Below are positions 1 through 5,987 of a stretch of DNA of 8,770 nt, in pieces. The number at the start of each line of letters is the position of its first letter. The stretch's first letter is position 1. The stretch is from Marinilabilia sp. UBA5340 (GTDB taxonomy: Bacteria; Bacteroidota; Bacteroidia; Bacteroidales; Marinilabiliaceae), in the NCBI GenBank assembly GCA_002411085.1, contig DHQK01000016.1, positions 1 to 8,770 on the forward strand. The letters are read 5' to 3'. The notes beneath the pieces were generated by a model that had not been told where the DNA came from, made no database searches, and worked only from the letters and a program-made list of their open reading frames with translations. The position numbers were made by a program, and so were the translations under genes.

Positions 1-2
1 GT

Positions 3-668
3 GATGAGTTTAACGACTCTGAATTAGGTTCTCAATGGGAATGGCTACGTGAAAATCCATCCACTCACAGTCTCTCCAGGAAAGATGGAGCCCTTACCAT
101 TACCAGTGAACCGGGCGGCGTTTCGGAAAACACCAACAATGCAAAAAACATTCTGCTACAAAGTGCCAATTCCGACTGGACGATAGAAACAAAACTGGCA
201 GGCTCAAGGATGCCTTCTCAGCCCGAGAATGCAGGAATTATTGTTTACCAGGACGATGAAAATTTCATAAAACTGATGCACAGAGCCGTCATCAAAACCA
301 CCCGCGTAAGAGAGCCTCAACCGGGAACGATCGACCTGGTAATGGAAGAGAATGATATTTCCAAATCACTGGTTTCCTTTAAACTCGAAGAGCCTGTCAC
401 AGCAAATAATGAACTGATTCTTAAACTAACAAAAAAAGGTAGCATCTACACCGCTTATTATTCTGTGGATAACGGTGAAAGCTATGAAAAACTGGGCACA
501 GCTGACCTCCTGCTCAAAGATATCAGAGCAGGGTTGATGGTGGCAGACGGTATCATCGCCAATTATATGAAAAGTACATTCTGGTTCGATTCTGATACCA
601 CCAAGCCGGATACCCCATTTGATGTTTCTTTTGATTACTTCCGTATCGAAAACAGCGGTGCAAACTAG
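3..668 (+). CDS. C-terminal part of a probable glycoside hydrolase (GH43_C2/DUF1349-like beta-sandwich), 5'-truncated
   Basis: The reading frame is open from the window edge to a TAG at 666-668, giving 221 residues with no start inside the window; the internal Met at 210 is in the middle of the domain and is not the start. The visible part begins DEFND..LGSQWEWLRENP, continues through DWTIETKL and AGIIVYQDDENFIKL, and ends VSFDYFRIEN. This order of motifs is what I know from the C-terminal concanavalin-A-like beta-sandwich of GH43 beta-xylosidases/arabinofuranosidases and related DUF1349 domains. In those enzymes the domain packs against the catalytic beta-propeller and often lines the active site. 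The catalytic domain lies outside the window, so the enzyme's substrate cannot be read here; another glycosidase family carrying the same accessory domain is possible. Location next to an esterase array suggests action on a decorated hemicellulose (inference). Confidence 0.68.
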   Translation, partial: DEFNDSELGSQWEWLRENPSTHSLSRKDGALTITSEPGGVSENTNNAKNILLQSANSDWTIETKLAGSRMPSQPENAGIIVYQDDENFIKLMHRAVIKTTRVREPQPGTIDLVMEENDISKSLVSFKLEEPVTANNELILKLTKKGSIYTAYYSVDNGESYEKLGTADLLLKDIRAGLMVADGIIANYMKSTFWFDSDTTKPDTPFDVSFDYFRIENSGAN

Positions 669-868
669 AATATTAACATAAAACAATATTTACCGTGCTA
701 CACTTGCCGCCAAAATATTCATCCCGAAACGTCGGGACCCTGTTTTGGCGGCTTCGTTTCCAAGCTCAAATTCTCACCACGAATCACTTATTTTAAAAAC
801 ATTAGACACAGATAGTATCAAGAAATACAAATCTGTCAATTTTTTCTAACCAATAATCAAGTTTTATT
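669..868. other. Intergenic spacer before esterase copy 1
   Basis: This 200-bp spacer holds the nested hairpin at 706-752 and then A/T-rich sequence. A small inverted repeat, ACAGAT (808-813) and ATCTGT (831-836), lies 33 nt before the start of copy 1. I find no convincing match to the Bacteroidota TAnnTTTG -7 box. A promoter for the esterase array is expected here by position only. Confidence 0.4.
706..752 (+). terminator. Nested hairpin after the truncated glycosidase gene
   Basis: Outer arms GCCGCCAAAA (706-715) and TTTTGGCGGC (743-752) are a perfect 10-bp inverted repeat. Inside them TCCCGA (722-727) and TCGGGA (732-737) form a second perfect 6-bp stem with a 4-nt loop. It sits 38 nt after the upstream stop codon. 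The tail after it (TTCGTTTCC) is only moderately T-rich, so it may be a transcription terminator, an mRNA 3'-end stabiliser, or a processing site. Confidence 0.5.
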
Positions 869-1972
869 ATGAATTACAAAATCAAGTTACTTTTGGCAAT
901 ATTTCTGACGACAGGCAGCTATTGTTTTGCCCAGTCGGATGAAAAAGTTATCGAAGATTTTGAACCTTCGTCAGTAAACCAACCAGGTCATGAATACCCA
1001 ATGGTCAACTCGCAGGGCCGCGTGCGAACACAAATATTTGCTCCCGATGCCCAATATGTAAAGCTCGACATTGGTGGTGTAAAATACGATATGGAGAAGG
1101 ATGAAGAAGGAATGTGGACGGGTGAGTCGGCTCCACAGGATGTGGGTTTCCACTACTACCAACTGAATGTTGACGGAGCATCGGTTCCCGATCCCGGAAC
1201 ATTATTGTACTTTGGTGCTTGCCGCTGGGGAAGTGGCATCGAAATCCCTTCAGACGATCAGGATATGTTTGCAGTAAAGGATGTACCACATGGTCATGTT
1301 CACGAAGTTCTTTTCCCCTCCGAAAGCACTAATACATCCCGCAAAGCCTTCATATATACTCCCCCGGGATATGAAAAAGAGACTTCTAAAAGTTATCCTG
1401 TTTTGTATCTGCAACACGGTTATTGCGAAAACGAAACATCCTGGCCCAAACAGGGACATGCCAATTTAATTATGGACAACCTCATTGCCGAAGGAAAAGC
1501 CAAGCCTTTCATTGTTGTGATGACTTACGGTATGACCAATGAAATTGAATTCGGCGGATTAAGAGATTTCGACATCACTCCTTTTCAAACTGTTTTGGTC
1601 GATGAATTAATCCCTTATGTGGATGAAAACTACCGCACACTGGCCAATCAGGAAAACCGCGCTATGGCCGGACTTTCAATGGGATCAATGGAGACAAAAG
1701 ACATTACCACTAACAAACCGGATGTATTCTCACATATCGGTCTATTTAGCGGCGCCCTTTATGCTCCCGACGAAGTCAAAAACAAAGACAATGTTAAGCT
1801 TATTTTTCAAAGTTGTGGAAGCAAGGAACGTCCAGAAGCAGTGCAAAAATCCACCGAAGTATTACAAGAAGCAGGCATCAATGCAGTCTGGTATGTTTCA
1901 GAAGGAACCGCCCACGAATTTCACACATGGAGAAGAAGTTTGCATGAATTCGCACAGTTGCTGTTTAAATAA
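869..1972 (+). CDS. Secreted CE1-type esterase, array copy 1 (E-set + alpha/beta hydrolase)
   Basis: The 367-aa protein starts with a Sec signal peptide (charged start, hydrophobic LLLAIFLTT, cleavage near SYCFA/Q, residues 1-22). Residues ~27-142 form an E-set/CBM48-like beta-sandwich (GRVR, GFHYYQLNVDG, CRWGSGIEIP, VPHG). Residues ~150-367 are the CE1 alpha/beta hydrolase: YTPPGY, LYLQHG (oxyanion region, 179-184), GLSMG with nucleophile Ser270, and TAHEFHTWRR with catalytic His349. The acid position reads CGSKE, giving Glu320 where many CE1 enzymes have Asp. Residues 218-222 read MTYGM where other array copies have MDNG or MANG; together with HEF instead of HEW this marks a distinct subgroup. 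Family members include feruloyl and acetyl-xylan esterases; the exact ester is not readable. It is followed after 19 bp by copy 2, so the two are probably co-transcribed. Confidence 0.9.
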   Translation: MNYKIKLLLAIFLTTGSYCFAQSDEKVIEDFEPSSVNQPGHEYPMVNSQGRVRTQIFAPDAQYVKLDIGGVKYDMEKDEEGMWTGESAPQDVGFHYYQLNVDGASVPDPGTLLYFGACRWGSGIEIPSDDQDMFAVKDVPHGHVHEVLFPSESTNTSRKAFIYTPPGYEKETSKSYPVLYLQHGYCENETSWPKQGHANLIMDNLIAEGKAKPFIVVMTYGMTNEIEFGGLRDFDITPFQTVLVDELIPYVDENYRTLANQENRAMAGLSMGSMETKDITTNKPDVFSHIGLFSGALYAPDEVKNKDNVKLIFQSCGSKERPEAVQKSTEVLQEAGINAVWYVSEGTAHEFHTWRRSLHEFAQLLFK

Positions 1973-1991
1973 TTTTTAAAAGCAATTAACT

Positions 1992-3176
1992 ATGAAATAT
2001 TTACAAATAGCCACAGTAATCTTTGCCCTGTTTAGCTGCAATATTGCATTTGCCCAAACAGACAAAGTTGTTGAAGATTTCGAACCTTCAGAAGTTAATC
2101 AGCAAGGGAAAGAGTATCCTCAAGTAAACTCTGAAGGTCGCGTGCGGGTGCGAATCGAGGCTCCCCAGGCCAACAATGTGCAACTCGATATTGGTGCGGT
2201 AAAATATGATCTTACAAAAGATGAAGATGGCGTTTGGATAGGGGAATCAGCTCCCCAGGACGAAGGCTTTCACTATTACCAGCTAAATATCGATGGTGCA
2301 TCGGTGCCTGACCCCGGCACCAAATATTTCTACGGTGCCAGTCGCTGGGGAAGCGGTATTGAAATTCCGGCCCATGATCAGGAGTTTTATGCTCTAAAGA
2401 ATGTTCCCCATGGACAGGTTCGTGAATTACAATACTATTCCGATGTACAAGAAAGCATGCGTCGATGCTTTGTTTACACACCCCCCGGATACGAAAAGAA
2501 CGTTGACAAGCGCTATCCGGTACTTTATCTCCAACATGGCGGGGGTGAAAATGAAACCGGTTGGTCAAATCAGGGAAAAGTCAACCTCATCATGGACAAC
2601 CTTCTTGCCGAAGGGGAAGTGGAACCTTTTATTATTGTGATGGATAACGGCTCCTGGTACAGACCTCGTGGTGAGCGACCCGCGCCAAGAGACACAACAC
2701 AAAACGATGAACGTGAGAGATCATGGCCACCAAAAGGATGGGCCGATGGTTTTATGAATGTGTTGCTAAAAGACATTATCCCAATGATCGACAGCAAGTT
2801 CCGCACGATTCCTAATCAGGAAAACAGAGCCATGGCAGGACTTTCAATGGGTGGTATGCAAACGCGCATCATCACTTTAAATAATCCTGATGTATTCTCT
2901 CATGTGGGAATGTTCAGTGGGGGGAGCATCAGTGTGGAAGATGTTGAAAACGCCCCTGATTTTAAAGAGAATGTGAAACTTGTATTCATCAGCTACGGCA
3001 GTAGAGAACTTGAAAATCCAAGAAGAGGCCCCTGGGGTGATCCTAAAGAGAACACCAAAGCACTCAAGGAATATGGCATGAATACCCATTTTTATGTCTC
3101 TCCTGAAACAGCGCACGAATGGCAGAGTTGGAGACGCGGATTTTACCAGTTTGCTCCCCTGCTCTTTGATGAGTAG
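1992..3176 (+). CDS. Secreted CE1-type esterase, array copy 2 (E-set + alpha/beta hydrolase)
   Basis: The 394-aa protein has a signal peptide (residues 1-22, cleavage near IAFA/Q). The E-set/CBM48-like domain at ~26-141 differs from that of copy 3 at only 9 of 116 positions by hand count. The hydrolase domain at ~150-394 shows YTPPGY, LYLQHGGGENETGW, VMDNG (216-220), GLSMGG with nucleophile Ser285, and TAHEWQSWRR with catalytic His375. The acid position is GSRE (Glu339). Directly after VMDNG lies a charged, Arg/Pro-rich loop (about residues 221-250) with no counterpart of equal length in the other copies; it is near where the substrate cleft is expected and may affect specificity (inference). 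A carbohydrate ester such as a feruloyl or acetyl group is the likely substrate class. It begins 19 bp after copy 1 and has no hairpin between them. Confidence 0.91.
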   Translation: MKYLQIATVIFALFSCNIAFAQTDKVVEDFEPSEVNQQGKEYPQVNSEGRVRVRIEAPQANNVQLDIGAVKYDLTKDEDGVWIGESAPQDEGFHYYQLNIDGASVPDPGTKYFYGASRWGSGIEIPAHDQEFYALKNVPHGQVRELQYYSDVQESMRRCFVYTPPGYEKNVDKRYPVLYLQHGGGENETGWSNQGKVNLIMDNLLAEGEVEPFIIVMDNGSWYRPRGERPAPRDTTQNDERERSWPPKGWADGFMNVLLKDIIPMIDSKFRTIPNQENRAMAGLSMGGMQTRIITLNNPDVFSHVGMFSGGSISVEDVENAPDFKENVKLVFISYGSRELENPRRGPWGDPKENTKALKEYGMNTHFYVSPETAHEWQSWRRGFYQFAPLLFDE

Positions 3177-3250
3177 ATAATCCACATAAAAATACGATTA
3201 AGACTTTTTTTAGACATAACAAAGCAATTGTATTTGTTTAAAAAACGATG

Positions 3251-3306
3251 CGAGAGCGAAAGGATTCCTGACTTGTTGACTGGTTTTTATTCGCTCTCGT
3301 TTCTTT
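3251..3306 (+). terminator. Probable intrinsic terminator after esterase copy 2
   Basis: CGAGAGCGAA (3251-3260) and TTCGCTCTCG (3290-3299) are a perfect 10-bp inverted repeat with a 29-nt loop. They are followed at once by TTTCTTT (3300-3306). A stable stem followed by a T-rich run, 74 nt after the stop of copy 2, fits a factor-independent terminator. The long loop is the main weakness. Confidence 0.55.
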
Positions 3307-3371
3307 GAATTTTACGATTAAATGCAACAATGGAATTCAATAAAAGTCTCGGTTGTTATCCTGTTTTGCAA

Positions 3372-3395
3372 TGCTGGCAGAGATGAATTCCAGCA
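3372..3395 (+). promoter_or_regulatory. Small hairpin in the leader of esterase copy 3
   Basis: TGCTGG (3372-3377) and CCAGCA (3390-3395) form a perfect 6-bp stem with a 12-nt loop, ending 18 nt before the ATG of copy 3. It could affect translation or mRNA stability, but a stem this short can occur by chance. Confidence 0.25.
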
Positions 3396-3413
3396 GAAAA
3401 TAAACTCAAACAA

Positions 3414-4571
3414 ATGAAAAAAATCACATCTTGTGCCATTTTTATAGCTTTATCTGTTAGCATGGCAAGCTTTGCCCAAAGCGAAAAGGTTGTTGAAGAT
3501 TTCAAACCTTCACCCGTCAACCAACAAGGAAAAGAGTATCCCCAGGTCAATTCTGAAGGACGTGTCAGGGTCCGTATTGAAGCTCCCCGGGCCAACAATG
3601 TTCAACTGGACATTGGTGCTGTAAAATACGATCTTACAAAAGATGAAGATGGCGTTTGGATGGGAGAATCGGCCCCGCAGGATGAGGGTTTTCATTATTA
3701 TCAACTCAATATCGACGGTGCCTCCGTACCCGACCCGGGAACCAAATACTATTATGGCGCAGGTCGTTGGGGCAGCGGCATTGAAATTCCAGCCTATGAC
3801 AAGGAATTCTATGCATTAAAAAAAGTTCCACATGGATTGGTCAGCGAGAATCTTTATTATTCTGACATAACCGAATCCTGGCGACGTTGTTTTGTTTATA
3901 CACCTCCCGGATATCATCGTGATACCAACAAACGATATCCTGTTCTTTATCTCCAGCATGGTAGTTTTGAAAACGAAACCGGATGGTCAAATCAGGGACA
4001 TGCCAACCTCATCCTTGATAATCTGATTGCCCAAAGCAAGGCTGTTCCAATGATTATTGTAATGGATAACGGCTATGCATTCAAACCACAGGACGAAGGT
4101 GCAACAGGCCGGCCGGCAATGGTATTCGAAGAAGTGATGATGCAGGAAATCATCCCCATGATTGATAAAAAATTCAGGACCATAAGTAACCGCGAACACA
4201 GGGCCATTGCCGGCCTCTCAATGGGAGCCAGCCAAACCATGCGCATTGCCATGAACAATCTTGACCATTTTGCATACTATGGTGGCTTCAGCGGCACAGC
4301 CAATTATCCCAGTTCCGACGAAATTGATGTGAAAACATTTTTAGACGGTGCCTTTGCAGATGGTAAAAAAGTGGACGAACAACTAAAAGTACTTTGGCTT
4401 GGGTTAGGCACAAAAGAGCCTGAACCTTTCCCGGGATCAATAGGAGCTTTCGTTGACATGCTGAAGGAGCAAGGCATACAATACGAGTATTACGAATCGC
4501 CCGAAACTGCTCACGAATGGCAAACCTGGAGACGATCGCTACATCAGTATGCTCAGTTGTTATTCAAATAA
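3414..4571 (+). CDS. Secreted CE1-type esterase, array copy 3 (E-set + alpha/beta hydrolase)
   Basis: The 385-aa protein has a signal peptide at residues 1-22 (cleavage near ASFA/Q). The E-set/CBM48-like domain (~26-141) is about 92% identical to that of copy 2. The hydrolase domain (~150-385) shows YTPPGY, LYLQHG, VMDNG (216-220), GLSMG with nucleophile Ser269, and TAHEWQTWRR with catalytic His367. The acid position is GTKE (Glu335). After the nucleophile elbow this copy reads MGASQT rather than MGGMQT and has an extra stretch at about residues 300-325 that copies 1 and 2 lack. Similarity to copy 2 falls from the N-terminus toward the C-terminus. Spacers of 237 bp before and 206 bp after, both with structured repeats, suggest its own transcript (inference). 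The substrate is probably a polysaccharide ester, type unknown. Confidence 0.91.
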   Translation: MKKITSCAIFIALSVSMASFAQSEKVVEDFKPSPVNQQGKEYPQVNSEGRVRVRIEAPRANNVQLDIGAVKYDLTKDEDGVWMGESAPQDEGFHYYQLNIDGASVPDPGTKYYYGAGRWGSGIEIPAYDKEFYALKKVPHGLVSENLYYSDITESWRRCFVYTPPGYHRDTNKRYPVLYLQHGSFENETGWSNQGHANLILDNLIAQSKAVPMIIVMDNGYAFKPQDEGATGRPAMVFEEVMMQEIIPMIDKKFRTISNREHRAIAGLSMGASQTMRIAMNNLDHFAYYGGFSGTANYPSSDEIDVKTFLDGAFADGKKVDEQLKVLWLGLGTKEPEPFPGSIGAFVDMLKEQGIQYEYYESPETAHEWQTWRRSLHQYAQLLFK

Positions 4572-4596
4572 GAATAAACAATAGTTCGTTAAAAAA

Positions 4597-4648
4597 AGCC
4601 TAAACGCAGAGACGCAATGACGCAAAGCATCTATTATTACAATAGATC
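4597..4648. repeat. Dispersed intergenic repeat, copy A
   Basis: AGCCTAAACGCAGA (4597-4610), preceded by an A-run, recurs exactly at 7190-7203 after the array. TTACAATAGATC (4637-4648) recurs as its reverse complement at 7212-7223. Within this copy ATCTATT (4629-4635) and AATAGAT (4641-4647) form a 7-bp hairpin with a 5-nt loop. Confidence 0.7.
4604..4627. repeat. Tandem octamer ACGCARNG x3
   Basis: Three consecutive 8-bp units read ACGCAGAG, ACGCAATG and ACGCAAAG with no gap. I recall similar CGCAGAGACGCA strings as common noncoding repeats in Bacteroidota genomes, but cannot check it here. Confidence 0.65.
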
Positions 4649-4666
4649 GCTAGATTTTTAGATATA
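4643..4666. repeat. Octamer-spaced TAGAT x3
   Basis: TAGAT occurs at 4643, 4651 and 4659, exactly 8 bp apart, as TAGATCGC, TAGATTTT and TAGATATA. It shares the 8-bp period of the neighbouring ACGCARNG units but has a different sequence. Confidence 0.5.
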
Positions 4667-4682
4667 AATGACTATTTGTTAA

Positions 4683-4703
4683 GCAGTAGGCAGAAGGCAG
4701 TAG
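4683..4703. repeat. Tandem heptamer GCAGTAG/GCAGAAG/GCAGTAG
   Basis: Three gapless 7-bp units differ from each other at a single base. They lie 75 bp before the start of esterase copy 4. Confidence 0.6.
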
Positions 4704-4777
4704 TAATTTCTTTTGAAATCGACATACCTAACGGTCTAACAAAACCATTAAATGAAATTTAATTCCCATAAAATATC

Positions 4778-5944
4778 ATGAGATTATCGAAACCTATAGA
4801 TAGCTTTGGCATTTCGATTTTGTTTGTGTTTTTTGCCTTTTCATATGGATATGCAGAAGCACAATTGGTCGAAAACTCAATTCCGGCTTCCACCAACATC
4901 AATCAAAACCAGTGCCCGTGCATCATGCCCGACAATAGTGTCGTTTTCCGAATAGAAGCCCCTAACGCACATAAAGTTCAGATCGATTTAGGCAGGAAGT
5001 ATGATATGCAAAAAGATGCGGACGGTCTCTGGACTGTTCAAACCGAACCAATTGAACCCGGTTTTCATTATTACTTTCTGGTGATCGACGATGTACCTGT
5101 TGCAGATCCGGCCAGTAAATCATTCTTTGGAACAGGTAAAATGACCAGCGGTATTGACATCCCGGAAAAGGGGGTTGAGTTCTATGAAATCAAGAACGTA
5201 CCCCACGGTGCCGTCAGCTCAAGAATCTACTACTCAGATGTCACCAATAGCTGGCGAAGGCTTTTGGCCTATACTCCCCCAGGATACGATAAAAACCCGG
5301 ATCAAAAGTATCCAGTGGTTTATCTACAACACGGAGGCGGCGAAGACGAAACAGGATGGGTGAATCAGGGCAAAACAGACCTGATACTGGATAACCTCAT
5401 TGCTGAAGGAGAAGCCGAACCGATGATCGTGGTAATGGCCAACGGAAATGTAAGTTCAGGCATGAGAGGATACAGCAGCCAGGCTATGACAAGCTTCAAA
5501 AAAGAAATGACAGAAAATATTGTCCCTTTTATTGATGCAAACTACCGCTCCCTTGCCAATGCACAAAACCGTGCTATTTGCGGTCTTTCCATGGGTGGCG
5601 GACAATCATTTTATGGAGGACTCGAAAATCTCGATCTCTTCAGTGCGGTTGGGATATTCAGCTCCGGAATCTTTGGAGGTATTCAAACGCCCGCGGGCAG
5701 TTCCTTCGATGCCGAAAAAGAAATACCCGGGTTGCTCTCACAATCAGCTAAATTCAACGATAAACTCGAATTGTTTTATATTTCCTGCGGAGAAGGAGAT
5801 CAACGCATCACACACACTAAAAAGGCTGTTGCCAATATGAGAGATAACGGGCTGGATGTAAAATTCAATTCCTTTCCCGGAGATCATGAATGGCAGGTTT
5901 GGAGAAAATCACTTCACGATTTTGTATCGCAGGTATTTGAATAA
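4778..5944 (+). CDS. Secreted CE1-type esterase, array copy 4, with canonical acid Asp
   Basis: The 388-aa protein has a longer N-terminus than its neighbours: a hydrophobic stretch at about residues 10-24 and probable cleavage near YAEA/Q (28-29). The usual 'EDFxPSxVNQ' leader of copies 1-3 is replaced by a divergent segment with a Cys-Pro-Cys (Cys46, Cys48). The E-set domain covers ~50-144 (VFRIEAPNA, GFHYYFLVIDD, VPHG). The hydrolase domain (~150-388) has YTPPGY, VYLQHGGGEDETGW, VMANG (219-223), GLSMGG with nucleophile Ser271, and GDHEWQVWRK with catalytic His370. The acid position is GEGD, so Asp341 matches the classical CE1 triad, unlike the Glu in the other four copies. Cys268 sits three residues before the nucleophile. 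Copy 5 starts 43 bp downstream, so the two are probably co-transcribed. Confidence 0.9.
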   Translation: MRLSKPIDSFGISILFVFFAFSYGYAEAQLVENSIPASTNINQNQCPCIMPDNSVVFRIEAPNAHKVQIDLGRKYDMQKDADGLWTVQTEPIEPGFHYYFLVIDDVPVADPASKSFFGTGKMTSGIDIPEKGVEFYEIKNVPHGAVSSRIYYSDVTNSWRRLLAYTPPGYDKNPDQKYPVVYLQHGGGEDETGWVNQGKTDLILDNLIAEGEAEPMIVVMANGNVSSGMRGYSSQAMTSFKKEMTENIVPFIDANYRSLANAQNRAICGLSMGGGQSFYGGLENLDLFSAVGIFSSGIFGGIQTPAGSSFDAEKEIPGLLSQSAKFNDKLELFYISCGEGDQRITHTKKAVANMRDNGLDVKFNSFPGDHEWQVWRKSLHDFVSQVFE

Positions 5945-5987
5945 ACTTATTTTTAGAACATCATCAACGAACTTAAATTTAAAGAAC

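Larger units (their letters stand above)
3177..3413. other. Intergenic spacer between esterase copies 2 and 3
   Basis: This 237-bp spacer is A/T-rich. It holds the strong hairpin at 3251-3299, a 7-bp inverted repeat TTGAATT/AATTCAA (3305-3311, 3334-3340), and a small hairpin just before copy 3 (3372-3395). A TTTCTTTG at 3300-3307 is one base from the TAnnTTTG -7 consensus with a TTG at 3276-3278, but it overlaps the hairpin tail and is weak. No gene is visible. Confidence 0.5.
4572..4777. other. Repeat-rich spacer between esterase copies 3 and 4
   Basis: The 206-bp spacer is built largely of short repeats: the dispersed repeat at 4597-4648, tandem octamers at 4604-4627 and 4643-4666, and a tandem heptamer at 4683-4703. 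TTCTTTTG (4708-4715) is one base off the TAnnTTTG -7 box but has no well-spaced upstream TTG. No gene is visible. Confidence 0.55.

Noticed and set aside
210..668. A separate 152-aa gene starting at the ATG at 210
   Set aside because: The same frame is open back to the window edge and encodes the first strands of the same beta-sandwich domain, so this is the tail of a longer gene.
2212..2806. Two antisense open frames (118 and 78 aa) opposite esterase copy 2
   Set aside because: They are mirror frames of a strongly conserved coding region, have no recognisable motifs and resemble no known protein.
3276..3307. Possible Bacteroidota promoter (TTG, 21-bp gap, TTTCTTTG) before copy 3
   Set aside because: The -7 box has a mismatch at the key A and overlaps the T-run of the hairpin; in A/T-rich spacer such matches are expected by chance.
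4597..4703. CRISPR array
   Set aside because: The repeats are 7-8 bp, tandem without spacers, and no cas gene is present.
5886..5987. Earlier in-frame start for esterase copy 5, overlapping the end of copy 4
   Set aside because: The extra 34 residues would sit in front of a clear signal peptide and fall within the coding end of copy 4; the ATG at 5988 gives a normal secretory N-terminus.
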